DNA from: Charina bottae | Lineage: Eukaryota; Chordata; Lepidosauria; Squamata; Charinaidae | DNA: 64,000 bases | Assembly (NCBI GenBank): GCA_023362775.1 | Contig: JALMGJ010000004.1 | Span: 82,331,798 to 82,395,797 of the forward strand | Direction of reading: 5' to 3' | Shown here: piece by piece, positions 43,181 to 53,836 of the stretch | How positions within the stretch are numbered: the stretch's first letter is position 1 | Layout of the letters: every line of letters begins with the position of its first letter | Position numbers and translations under genes: made by a program | The notes under the pieces: generated by a model | What the model saw: only the letters and a program-made list of their open reading frames with translations | Database searches by the model: none | What the model was told of the DNA's origin: nothing

Positions 43181-44224
43181 ATGGATCAGTACAACCAGAG
43201 ATATGTCGGTATTCCATTGGAAGATGGGACTCCCAGGTCGGAAGATGGTCAAAATGCTACTGGGGAGGAACAGAGGATACGTTCAACTAGCCCCAGATGT
43301 GATGACGCAGCTAGCTCAAAGCCGAAAGGACGGCTAGCGGCCGACGGTGCTGGTGGTGAACGACGAATCCGATGTTCTAAAGATCAACACACCATAGGAA
43401 CCTGGAATGTAAGATCTATGAGCCAGGGCAAATTGGATGTGGTTATTGGTGACATGTCAAGATTAAATATAGACATTTTAGGTGTCAGTGAACTGAAATG
43501 GACTGGAATGGGCCACTTCACATCAGATGACCACCAGATCTACTACTGTGGACAAGAGGACCACAGAAGAAATGGAGTAGCCTTCATAATTAATAATAAA
43601 GTGGCTAAAGCAGTGCTTGGATACAATCCAAAAAACGATAGAATGATCTCAATTCGAATTCAGGGGAAGCCAATTAACATCACAGTGATCCAAATATACG
43701 CCCCAACCACAGATGCTGAAGAAGCAGAAGTAGATCAGTTCTATGAGGATCTGCAGCACCTACTGGATAATACACCAAAAAGAGATGTTATTTTCATTAG
43801 AGGAGACTGGAACGCTAAGGTGGGTAGTCAGACGACACCTGGAATTACAGGCAAGCATGGTCTGGGAGAACAAAATGAAGCAGGACATAGGCTGATAGAA
43901 TTTTGCCAAGACAACTCACTGTGCATAACAAACACTCTCTTCCAACAACCTAAAAGACGACTTTATACATGGACTTCACCAGATGGTCGACACCGAAATC
44001 AGATTGACTACATCCTTTGCAGCCAAAGGTGGCGGACATCTATACAGTCAGTAAAAACAAGACCTGGAGCTGACTGTAGTTCAGATCATGAACTTCTTAT
44101 TGCAAAATTTAGAATCAGACTAAAGAGAATAGGGAAGACCCACAGATCAGTTAGATATGAGCTCACTAATATTCCTAAGGAATATGCAGTGGAGGTGAAG
44201 AATAGATTTAAGGGACTAGATTAA
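43181..44224 (+). CDS. BovB endonuclease ORF, intact (347 codons)
   Basis: Complete APE-type endonuclease domain of BovB, which nicks target DNA to prime reverse transcription. Motifs: TIGTWNVRSMSQGKLDVVIG, SELKWTGMGHFTSDDHQIY, ITVIQIYAPTTDAEEAEVDQ, FIRGDWNAKVGSQTTPGIT, WTSPDGRHRNQIDYILCSQR and SSDHELLIAKFRI. The frame ends at TAA (44222-44224) in the linker; other copies in the window have TTA there. The same TAA occurs at 22412, so in these two copies endonuclease and RT lie in separate frames. Confidence 0.92.
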   Translation: MDQYNQRYVGIPLEDGTPRSEDGQNATGEEQRIRSTSPRCDDAASSKPKGRLAADGAGGERRIRCSKDQHTIGTWNVRSMSQGKLDVVIGDMSRLNIDILGVSELKWTGMGHFTSDDHQIYYCGQEDHRRNGVAFIINNKVAKAVLGYNPKNDRMISIRIQGKPINITVIQIYAPTTDAEEAEVDQFYEDLQHLLDNTPKRDVIFIRGDWNAKVGSQTTPGITGKHGLGEQNEAGHRLIEFCQDNSLCITNTLFQQPKRRLYTWTSPDGRHRNQIDYILCSQRWRTSIQSVKTRPGADCSSDHELLIAKFRIRLKRIGKTHRSVRYELTNIPKEYAVEVKNRFKGLD

Positions 44225-44278
44225 GTAAATAGGGTCCCGGAAGAACTATGGACAGAAGTTCGCAACATTGTTCAGGAG

Positions 44279-46204
44279 GTGGCAACAAAAAAAGTCCCAA
44301 AGAAAAAGAAAACCAAGAAGGCAAGATGGCTGTCTGCTGAGACACTGGAAGTAGCCCAAGAAAGAAGGAAAGCAAAAGGCAACAGTGATAGGGGGAGATA
44401 TGCCCAATTAAATGCCAAATTCCAGAGGTTAGCCAGAAGAGATAAAGAATTATTTTTAAACAAGCAATGTGCGGAAGCGGAAGAAGACAATAGAATAGGA
44501 AGGACAAGAGACCTCTTCCAGAAAATTAGAAATACCGGAGGTAAATTCCAGGCAAAAATGGGTATGATCAAAAACAAAGATGGTAAGGACCTAACAGAAG
44601 CAGAAGAGATCAAGAAAAGGTGGCAAGAATATCGGGAAGATCTGTATAGGAAGGATAATAATATTGGAGATAGCTTTGACGGTGTGGTCAGTGAGTTAGA
44701 GCCAGACATCCTGAAGAGTGAGGTTGAATGCGCCTTAAGAAGCATTGCTAATAACAAGGCAGCAGGAGATGACGGTATGCCAGCTGAACTGTTTAAAATC
44801 TTGCAAGATGATGCTTGCAAGGTGATGCATGCCATATGCCAGCAAATTTGGAAAACACAAGAATGGCCATCAGATTGGAAAAAATCAACTTATATCCCCA
44901 TACCAAAAAAGGGAAGCACTAAAGAATGTTCAAACTATCGAACAGTGGCACTTATTTCACATGCCAGTAAGGTAATGCTCAAGATCTTGCAAGGTAGACT
45001 CCAGCAATTCATGGAGCGAGAATTGCCAGATGTACAAGCTGGGTTTAGAAAAGGCAGAGGAACTAGAGACTAAATTGCCAATATCCGCTGGATAATGGAG
45101 AAAACCAGAGAATTTCAGAAAAACATCTATTTTTGTTTTATTGACTATTCTAAAGCCTTTGACTGTGTGGATCATAACAAATTGTGGCAAGTTCTTGGGA
45201 TACCAAGTCATCTTGTCTGCCTCCTGAGGAATCTGTATAACAACCAAGTAGCAACTGTAAGAACAGAGCATGGAACAACGGACTGGTTTAAGATTGGGAA
45301 AGGAGTACGGCAGGGCTGTATACTCTCACCCTACCTATTCAACCTGTACGCAGAACACATCATGCGACGTGCTGGGCTTGAGGAATCCAAGGCTGGAGTT
45401 AAAATCGCTGGAAGAAACATTAACAATCTTAGATATGCAGATGATACCACTTTGATGGCTGAAAGCGAGGAGGAGTTGAGGAGCCTTATGACAAAGGTGA
45501 AAGAAGAAAGTGCAAAAGCTGGGTTGCAGTTAAACCTCAAAAAAACCAAGATTATGGCAACCAGCTTGATTGAAGACTGGCAAATAGAGGGAGAAAAAGT
45601 GGAGGCAGTGACAGACTTTGTATTTCTAGGCGCAAAGATTACTGCAGATGCTGACTGCAGCCAGGAAATCAGAAGACGTCTACTTCTTGGGAGGAGAGCA
45701 ATGGCAAATCTTGATAAAATAGTTAAGAGCAGAGACATCACACTGACAACAAAGGTCTGCATAGTTAAAGCAATGGTATTCCCTGTAGTAACCTATGGCT
45801 ATGAGAGCTGGACCATAAGGAAGGCTGAGTGAAGGAAGACAGATGCTTTTGAACTGTGGTGTTGGAGGAAAATTCTGAGAGTGCCTTGGACTGCAAGAAG
45901 ATCGAACCAGTCCATACTCCAGGAAATAAAGCCAGACTGCTCACTTGAGGGAATGATATTAAAGGCAAAACTGAAGTACTTTGGCCACATAATGAGAAGA
46001 CAGGATACCCTGGAGAAGATGCTGATGCTAGGGAAAGTGGAAGGCAAAAGGAAGAGGGGCCGACCAAGGGCAAGATGGATGGATGATATTCTGGAGGTGA
46101 CAGACTCAACCATGGGGGAGCTGGGGATGGTGACGGCCGACAGGAAGCTCTGGCGTGGGCTGGTCCATGAAGTCACGAAGAGTCGGAAGCGACTGAACGA
46201 ATAA
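44279..46204 (+). pseudogene. BovB reverse transcriptase, two stops
   Basis: Same protein as the 641-codon frame at 22469, in three pieces: 44279-45073, 45095-45832 and 45881-46204. The breaks are single C-to-T changes (CAA to TAA at 45071, CGA to TGA at 45829). YADD is retained in NNLRYADDTTLMAES. Both stops are absent from the 21-24 kb copy. Confidence 0.93.
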
Positions 46205-46214
46205 ACAACAACAA

Positions 46215-46622
46215 AGGTTAACACAACAACATTTATGTTTGACACTAGTTATTCTGGTCCACTCATAAAAAGGCAAAATTTCTATTAATCTAGCATAAAG
46301 ATACACAAAGATCCCAGAGCCACATGCCTTTGGTAAGGGAGTTACACAATTCACTAACTTCATTTGCCTCATATTTGTAGAAACTAATAAAACATTAAAA
46401 AAGATCAATAATTATTCAACAGCACAAACAATAAGTCTCTTCCTTAGCTGGGAGCAAGAATGATGGAAATTAATGGTTATCTTCATTATACATGTAGAGG
46501 ATCCTACTATGCTTTAACCCTCAACTTAGTTCAATAGACACGTCCAGCTTTTGACAAGAAAATGACATCACAAGTTGTACTATGCTGAAGAAAATCAGAA
46601 GTTAATATCCCAAATGACTTAC
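46215..46622. other. GBE1: GBE1 intron flank shared with 24.4 kb
   Basis: 46215-46365 matches 24405-24538 closely apart from small indels; 46366-46622 is unique and leads into the GBE1 exon. Confidence 0.75.
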
Positions 46623-46794
46623 CCATGAAATTGAGGTAGCCCTCTCCTCCGAGAGAATGAGTAATGAGTCGTATCATTTTATGAAGCTGTATTCCTCGAT
46701 CGATAATTGGTGTGAGAGGTGACAAAACACTCATATAATTATACATCTCTGCATCCATCAGCCAAAAAGCCAAAGTCTTATCACCAACAAGGGC
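46623..46794 (-). CDS. GBE1: GBE1 coding exon (ALVGDKT...LNFM)
   Basis: 172-bp exon (57 codons + 1 base). Acceptor ATCAAG before GCCCTTG, donor G/GTAAGT. It encodes [37 protein letters not shown] and EGYLNFM, matching human residues 483-540. The exon sits about 0.4 kb beyond the 3' end of the full-length BovB at 43.0-46.2 kb. The block containing it is missing from a partly duplicated copy of this region at 24.4-24.9 kb. The next exon is 35 kb away. Confidence 0.95.
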
Positions 46795-47264
46795 CTTGAT
46801 AAATAAATAAATGAGGCAGGAAATGAGGCAGGAAAAAAAAACTTTTATATTAATGTTTTATGGGACACAAATTAAGAACATCTTATAGATGAATAAATGG
46901 TATGTTTATTACATTTACATTTATAAATATAAATGATTATGAGTAGTATACATTTTTTTATTTTGAGCTCTCACACTAGAGAGATAAAGTTGTTACCATG
47001 TGTCATGCCCTCATCCATGATTCCACCCTGCCCAAAGGGGGGAACTTTTTGATTATATATTCCCATGATTTTTACCCATTCCCATTAGAGGAGTTTGTGT
47101 CATGGCCCAGAAGTCAGATGGTTGTGAGTTTCAAAAAGCTGCTCCAGCTGAACCTGTGGCATGTCAGCCTCAGGAGACACCAAGGCAGGAATTACCTCAG
47201 GCTGATCAAACACAGGCACTATCAGAACAGCTGGGGCAGTCATATGATGAAGTATGTCCTCCAA

Positions 47265-47625
47265 GCCTTTGGACTCGGTGAGTAGAGTGGAGAACAGAAC
47301 AAAGACACTCAATGAGGCTCTTTGCCAAGCAAGAGTGTGCCTGCCTTAACTTAAAAAAGCTGGTTGTAGCCTTCTTTAAGAGGCAGCTCTGATTCATGTG
47401 ACCTTGTTGGAAACACCCATCTGATTTCCTGTGTCTGGAGAGTTGTTGCCTTCTGCTTGTATAAGAAACCTGATACTCTGATCTTTGGACTGGCTGATAA
47501 ACCTTGCTTGGCTCTCTGAACATTGAATTGTACCTGATGAGTTCAAATGAGGAAAAAACTAGTCATATATTGCCTCCTGGTGATCAATAATGGCTAAAAC
47601 CAAAGGGGTATGCTATTGATGAAAG
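47265..47625. other. GBE1: GBE1 intron block shared with 24.54-24.90 kb
   Basis: Begins CTCGGTGAGTAGAGTGGAGA and ends GGTATGCTATTGATGAAAGT. Near-identical to 24555-24903. It could itself include an older mobile element (46990-47600 has an LTR-like texture), but no termini were recognised. Confidence 0.7.
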
Positions 47626-48780
47626 TGAATATTTGAGGACAATGAATATTTGAGGACAATGAACACATTTTACATTTGCATAGTACATAATGTAGAAACA
47701 TTTATAAGGTTTTTAAAGCGCTTAGCCCATGAAGCATAGCTTTAATTTATGGGAAATCTGAAACAGCTTTAAAGATAAGATTTTTGCATTATTCTACCAT
47801 ATTCCATCAGCCTCTTAACTATTATAACTATTTTGTTTTAATAAATAAAACAAAAAAGATTTCCACAGGACAGATAGAATAAGAAACAGAAAGAAAGAGT
47901 AAACTACCATTTTCAGACATTTATTATATTCTAATTTAGAAGTCAATAATTACTTCAGTTAGAGACATGTACTATAGTGAAATAAGGATATGAGTCTAAT
48001 CAAAAATATTATGCAAAATATTCACAGTAGCACTTTATGAAGGAAGTTGATGCCAACAAAGCATGACTTTTTGATGTGTTGTAGAGGTTATGCCAGCTGG
48101 AACACTCACACATATAGACACACAAAGAGAAACACCTGGGAAAGCTCCACTGAATCTACCAGAGGATATTTTAACACTTCTAGGAATGCACTTTGTTCAT
48201 GCTAGTGCAGTTGCAATTTTCCTTGAAAATGCACTGCAAATAACTAGTGAAATACAAATATGATAACATTATAATAATAATTATAATCAGCCCTTCCAAG
48301 TGGTGAAATGAATGTTTTTACAAGGTATGTTTTTCTTGTCAGAAAACTAAAACTTTTTAGCAAAGCACCGATTTAAGAATCATAGCTGGTTCAGGAAGCA
48401 TAAACTGTTGGAGGGTTAACTTATATATATGATATGGGTTTATCTCAGCATTGTCCTGTTTGGGTTAGTATTCCTAAATTTCTTAATATGATTTTGGAAA
48501 GAGTAATATGGTTTAAAGATGTGAATGTGATTCTGACCTATATACCAACAAATTGGAATGTATTATTAAATGAAGAACTATGGATCTATCAAGCATGGGG
48601 CATAGCAAAACATGATGATACATATTGTCTGTTTATAAATTGGCTTTCTATTGACATAATGGAAGGACCTATCAATATTACTCTGGATGAAGAGTACTGC
48701 TGTGTTTAAAAACTGAATTTTTGGGGGGGGATTATAATTCATGCTTTTTTTCTTTTTCTTTTTTTTATTTCTAAAAAAAT
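47626..48780. other. GBE1: GBE1 intron, no recognised feature
   Basis: AT-rich intron. A 91-codon open frame at 48434-48709 shows no family signature and precedes a G8 run; possibly an old LINE remnant. Confidence 0.4.
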
Positions 48781-48828
48781 GAGAAGAGAAGAGAAGAGAA
48801 GAGAAGAGAAGAGAAGAGAAGAGAAGAG
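48781..48828. repeat. (GAGAA)n microsatellite
   Basis: Near-perfect GAGAA pentamer array, about 70 bp from the GBE1 exon at 48.9 kb, in the intron downstream of it. Confidence 0.96.
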
Positions 48829-48895
48829 AGTGTTATGGATGGCTGCAATGTAATTCTAATTGTTGTTGGCATTAACTGCTGAGTTGTTACAGTAC

Positions 48896-49006
48896 CTGAT
48901 CATGACTCTCTGCATAGGCAATGCATTTCTCTCCATATCGCCTGTTTGTTAAAGTAAACACAATGTTTCCCATGTCCCAGTCTTCATCCTTACGCTCTTT
49001 AATTAT
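48896..49006 (-). CDS. GBE1: GBE1 coding exon with transition-state Asp
   Basis: 111-bp exon, 37 codons, phase 0 at both ends. Acceptor TTTTCAG, donor CAG/GTACTG. It encodes [19 protein letters not shown] and ends [10 protein letters not shown]. The aspartate of ESHDQ is GH13 region IV, equal to human D481. It lies between a (GAGAA)n repeat at 48.78 kb and a palindromic PLE copy at 49.25 kb. Confidence 0.95.
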
Positions 49007-49316
49007 CTGAAAATGAAAAGGAATAACTCTTAAAACTTTTTTTTTATCATTTTTTTTTAAAAAGATCCTCCTAACTGTTCAAGCTTAGTGTCTTTTCAGA
49101 AATTTTTAAATGGTAAGTTACTATATGTCACATGTGATTCTTGTCCAGCTCCATATCATAGCACAACTAATAAAGCACAGTCAAAGCAAGTGGCAAAAAT
49201 GGCTAATCTTGGTTTATTTTGAAAAATCTAAACAAAGTTGGACCTATGTCTATGAAGGTTCTCAGTCATCCAGGTGGAATTGTCTGTAGCTTGAATCATG
49301 TCAACTGGATTTCTAT

Positions 49317-49380
49317 TTTCTCAGTGGAAACGTTTCACTCCTTATCCAAGGAGCTTCTTCAGTCTGAGCAAAGTTGGTAA
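49317..49380 (-). ncRNA. Hammerhead-like motif, palindrome left arm
   Basis: Minus strand: CTCAGA, CTGAAGA, extra A, stem CTCCTT/AAGGAG around GGAT, GAAAC, GTT, then TCCACTGAG. Stem I can pair GA with TC and CTCA with TGAG across a bulge. Confidence 0.5.
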
Positions 49381-49436
49381 GGGAATCCTAAATATGTTTC
49401 TAGTGCTACCTAGAAACATATTTAGGATTCCCTTAC

Positions 49437-49500
49437 CAACTTTGCTCAGACTGAAGAAGCTCCTTGGATAAGGAGTGAAACGTTTCCACTGAGAAAATAG
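49437..49500 (+). ncRNA. Hammerhead-like motif, palindrome right arm
   Basis: Exact reverse complement of the left-arm motif, so a transcript from either strand of this locus contains one sense copy. Confidence 0.5.
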
Positions 49501-49604
49501 AAATCCAGTTGACATGATTCAAGCTACAGAAAAGTTGGACCTATTTAATGTTTGGATAGGAAATCTTCAGGAAATTGTATGGCTAAACTAACCTCAAAAG
49601 TAAA

Positions 49605-49631
<27 letters not shown>
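49605..49631. repeat. (ATC)n microsatellite
   Basis: Nine ATC units. The surrounding 49545-50190 is AT-rich intron without recognised features. Confidence 0.93.
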
Positions 49632-49636
<5 letters not shown>

Positions 49637-50189
49637 AATAATGGGAAATTATGTCTCCATCATAGCCAAGAAAATAACATGGACATTTCCGTGGAGTTAC
49701 CAAGAATTGAGCTTGTCTTGACAAATATTATATAATATTATATAATATTTACAGTATATAAAATGTATAACAATATACATAACAATTATATGCATAACAA
49801 TTGAAAAAAGTATTATTTTTCTGCCAAAATGTCTGTCAACAACTTATTATTAACTATGCATATCTTAAATTGATTTTCTCTCTATTTCTGTAAAAACAGT
49901 AGGAGCTACATGCCATCATTTTTATGGTTGACTAAACAGAAATTTCACCACTAAATCTGCCTGTTCCTTGTTATGTAATGCTTCATAATGCTTTGAATAA
50001 TGTATTAGCTTTAATTGAAAGAAGGTGAATTATTTCTGTGTATTTTACTTTATGGCATATAATAAAGGAAGAGTTTTGTGCAAATTAAAAAATAATAAGA
50101 AACACCACAATGGACTAATCTGATATTACAGTGTCAAAATGTAATAGACAAAGACGTTTAGACATTGCTAATTATACACCTAACTTTAC

Positions 50190-50285
50190 TATATAGAGTC
50201 ACTCGTGCTTTGGTCACATCCTGTGTGGACTACTGCAATGCATACTATCTGGGGCTGTTCTTGAAGAACATCTGGAAGCCTCAAT
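50190..50285 (+). mobile_element. L2 fragment
   Basis: About 95 bp reading VTRALVTSCVDYCNAYYLGL and KNIWKPQLVK, the L2 C-terminal signature also seen at 19.7 and 39.15 kb. Confidence 0.75.
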
Positions 50286-50346
50286 TAGTAAAGGATACAA
50301 AGATGATGAGAGGTTTTGAATGTGGGACAAACCATTTCTTGGGCAG

Positions 50347-52463
50347 TTGCCCTTGGTCAGCCCCTCTTCCTTTTGCCTTCCACTTTCCCTAGCATCAGCA
50401 TCTTCTCCAGGGTATCCTGTCTTCTCAATATGTGGCCAAAGTACTTCAGTTTTGCCTTTCATATCATTCCCTCAAGTGAGCAGTCTGGCTTTATTTCCTG
50501 GAGTATGGACTGGTTTGATCTTCTTGCAGTCCAAGGCACTCTCAGAATTTTCCTCCAATACCACAGTTCAAAAGCATCTATCTTCCTTCGCTCAGCCTTC
50601 CTTATGGTCCAGCTCTCACAGCCATAGGTTACTACGGGGAATACCATTGCTTTAACTATGCGGATCTTTGTTGTCAGTGTGATGTCTCTGCTCTTAACTA
50701 TTTTATCGATATTTGTCATTGCTCTCCTCCCAAGAAGTAAACGTCTTCTGATTTCCTGGCTGCAGTTAGCATCTGCAGTAATCTTTGTGCCTAGAAATAC
50801 AAAGTCTGTCACTGCCTCCACGTTTTCTCCCTCTATTTGCCAGTCTTCAATCAAGCTGGTTGCCATAATCTTGGTTTTTCTTTTTAGGTTTAACTGCAAC
50901 CCAGCTTCTGCACTTTCTTCTTTCACCTTCACCATAAGGCTCCTCAGCTCCTCCTCGCTTTCAGCCATCAAAGTGGTATTATCTGCATATCTGAGATTGT
51001 TAATGTTTCTTCCAGCGATTTTAACTCCAGCCTTGGATTCATCAAGCTGACCACGCCACATGATGTATTCTGTGTACAGGTTGAATAGGTAGGGTGAGAG
51101 TATACAACCCTGCCGTACTCCTTTCCCAATCTTAAACCAGTCCGTTGTTCCGTGGTCTTTTCTTACTGTTGCTACTTGGTCGTTATACAGATTCCTCAGG
51201 AGGCAGACAAGATGACTTGGTATCCCCATACCACCAAGAACTTGCCACAATTTGTAATGATCCACCCAGTCAAAGGCTTTAGAATAGTCAATAAAACAGA
51301 TTTTTTTTTTCCTGAAATTCTCTGGCTTTCTCCATTATCCAGCGGATATTGGCAATTTGGTCTCTAGTTCATCTGCCTTTTCTAAACCCAGCTTCTACAT
51401 CTGGCAATTCTCGCTCCATGAATTGCTGGAGTCTACCTTTCAAGATCTTGAGCATTACCTTACTGGCATGTGAAATAAGTGCCACTGTTCGATAGTTTGA
51501 ACATTCTTTAGTGCTTCCCTTTTTTGGTATGGGGATATAAGTTGATTTTTTCCAATCTGATGGCCATTCTTGTGTTTTCCAAATTTGCTGGCATATGGCA
51601 TGCATCACCTTGCAAGCATCATCTTGCAAGATTTTAAACAGTTCAGCTGGGATACCATCATCTCCTGCTGCCTTGTTATTAGCAATGCTTCTTAAGGCCC
51701 ATTCAACCTCACTCTTCAGGATGTCTGGCTCTAACTCACTGACCACACCATCAAAGCTATCCCCGATATTATCATCCTTCCTATACAGATCTTCCATATA
51801 TTCTTGCCACCTTTTCTTGATCTCTTCTGCTTCTGTTAGGTCCTTGCAATCTTTGTTTTTGATCATACCCATTTTTGCCTGGAATTTACCTCTGATGTTT
51901 CTAATTTTCTGGAAGAGGTATTTTGTCCTTTGTATTCTATTGTCTTCTTCCACTTCCGCGCATTGCTTGTTTAAAAATAATTCCTTATCTCTTCTGGCTA
52001 ACCTCTGGAATTTTGCATTTAATTGGGCATATCTCCCCCTATCACTGTTGCCTTTTGCTTTCCTTCTTTCTTGGGCTACTTCCAGTATCTCAGCAGACAG
52101 CCATCTTGCCTTCTTGGTTTTCTTTTTCTTTGGGATGTTTTTTGTTGCCGCCTCCTGAACAATGTTGCAAACTTCTGTCCATAGTTCTTCCGGGACCCTA
52201 TCTACTAAATCTAGTCCCTTAAATCTATTCTTCACCTCCACTGCATATTCATTAGGAATATTAGTGAGCTCATATCTAACTGATCTGTGGGTCTTCCCTA
52301 TTCTCTTTAGTCTGATTCTAAATTTTGCAATAAGAAGTTCGTGATCTGAACTACAGTCAGCTCCAGGTCTTGTTTTTACCGACTGTATAGATGTCCACCA
52401 CCTTTGGCTGCAAAGGATGTAGTCAATCTGATTTCAGTGTCGACCATCTGGTGAAGTCCATGT
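50347..52463 (-). mobile_element. BovB fragment, truncated at both ends
   Basis: 2.1 kb of BovB from the endonuclease C-terminus (SPDGRH-, DYILCSQR-) to the C-terminal region. Frames 51369-52241 and 50459-51265 hold the linker, RT and C-terminus. It keeps TTA at the linker codon where the 21 kb and 43 kb copies have TAA. It lacks the 3' terminus and no TSD was found. Confidence 0.92.
50459..52241 (-). pseudogene. BovB reverse transcriptase, frame-broken
   Basis: Two frames. 51369-52241 covers the linker to DVEAGFRKGR. 50459-51265 continues with the WQVLGGMGIPSHLVCLLRNL region, RQGCILSPYLFNLYTEYIM, NNLRYADNTTLMAESEEE (YADN replaces YADD) and FELWYWRKILRVPWTARRSN. A frame break near 51300-51368 coincides with a T-rich slippage tract. 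Loss of the second catalytic Asp marks it as dead. Confidence 0.92.
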
Positions 52464-53737
52464 TAGTTGAATAACTTACCCAAATACCAGTGACATAATG
52501 AAGTCATACTACATTATTAAAATATTTGCCCTGTGGTTTATGAATTATGGATTTACAATTGTACAAGGATGAAAGAGGCATTTTAGAACTAATACAAGTT
52601 CTGCACTAGCAGAATGCCTTTGATTCCTTTCTGATAGTACTTTTAGAATATGAAAAAGAAATTAGCTAATGATGGGGAAAACATACCCTGAAGCAACATT
52701 AATAAATATCCTGTCTACTGGGAAATAGATCAAATTTGTTTCAAAACTATGTGTTTAAAGATCTGAAAATGAATTGTGCTCTGGAATAATGTACATATTT
52801 CAAAGTACACATAACTGCATATTTTGCAAAGATGAAATATATTAGTATTGCATTACATTACATTTCTATATAGAGGCCTGATTCAAGACATATACTATTT
52901 TCATAATTATTGTCACTTTATGTTAGGCTTGTAAGCATGGATCTGTACAAATGTGTAATGTATTAATTTATAGGAATGTTTCTGAAATATTTTTTTCCAA
53001 AATCCAATTATTTCTATATATGGAAACATTCATATCCTCAAAGAAGAGCTTGGATTTATTTAGTGTTCATCTTTTTTGTTTTTGTTCATAAAGAAATTTA
53101 AAATGTTTGGTCTTACTTTTTATCACTAGAGTGCGACACTGGCAAGCTTTTCATGGAAATATGTTTAGCAATAGTTAAGGCACTAGATTCATAAATATGC
53201 AATTAATGTATTATAAAATCCTTGTACAATTTCATGTGCATAACAGATACATTTTTAATCTCCATTTTGTTAGGAGTTAAGCTTGCTGTAAGGATTATCA
53301 AAATTCTGTCCACAAAACCACAAAAATAAAAGCCGAACAATCAAATATTATTGTAAAATAATTAGTCATATGTTACACTGAGCTTTGGAGAGACAAAGCT
53401 TAGTATTCTATACAATAAAACTTTCTGGAGCTTCCAGATTACTTTGGGACTACTGGCTGAGAATGATGGGAGCTGTAATTCCAATACACAAGGGAGTTTT
53501 AATTAGAGGTTGAGGACACAAACTGGGAACATTTTCCTAAATAGAGGACCCCTTTTCTCCTTTCTTTTGGAAAAATTAGGATAGAGAATAGGAGTGAGTG
53601 ATTACTACAACACTTTAATTGTCTAAATTATAGAAGCCCAGTTCACAGAGACATTTGTCATGTTCTAAGTATTTAATTACATATATGGAAACATGGATGA
53701 GGAAAGTGACAAAGCAAGGAAGGGATCATATTCTCAC
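52464..53737. other. GBE1: GBE1 intron, no recognised feature
   Basis: AT-rich intron; nothing supportable. Confidence 0.6.
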
Positions 53738-53836
53738 CTGAATCCATTTGTCAGGAATTGCCATTGCCAACCGATAATCAAATCCACATCCTCCTTCTAT
53801 TACTGGACAACAAAGTGCTGGCATTCCAGACACATC
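53738..53836 (-). CDS. GBE1: GBE1 coding exon (DVSGMP...DKWIQ)
   Basis: 99-bp exon of exactly 33 codons (phase 0 at both ends). Acceptor CTTCCAG, donor CAG/GTGAGA. It begins DVSGMPALC directly after the catalytic glutamate and ends with [16 protein letters not shown], a block conserved in branching enzymes. It matches human residues 413-445. Confidence 0.95.

Larger units (their letters stand above)
43000..46214 (+). mobile_element. BovB LINE, full length, copy at 43 kb
   Basis: Full-length BovB (about 3.2 kb) with an 11-bp target duplication AGGTTAACACA (42989-42999, 46215-46225) and tail AATAAACAACAACAA. 5' UTR-like region 43000-43180, endonuclease frame intact, RT frame broken by stops at 45071 and 45829. 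Because its own TSD is intact on both sides, this is an original insertion, and its 3' flank is the source of the sequence after the BovB at 21-24 kb. Confidence 0.95.
49248..49530. mobile_element. PLE family A palindromic (foldback) insertion
   Basis: 283-bp insertion flanked by the perfect 14-bp duplication AAAGTTGGACCTAT (49234-49247, 49531-49544). It consists of two 120-bp arms (49284-49403, 49410-49529) that are exact reverse complements, with a 6-bp spacer (TGCTAC). The left arm carries ~36 more bp of PLE 3' end. Both arms are the 3' tail of the PLE at 295-508. No coding sequence. Confidence 0.93.

Noticed and set aside
46366..47264. Idea that the 899-bp block was inserted at 46.4 kb rather than missing at 24.5 kb
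   Set aside because: The block contains a conserved, correctly phased GBE1 coding exon, so it is native.
46990..47620. Possible LTR in the GBE1 intron
   Set aside because: Texture is LTR-like, but no TG...CA termini or flanking duplication could be found.
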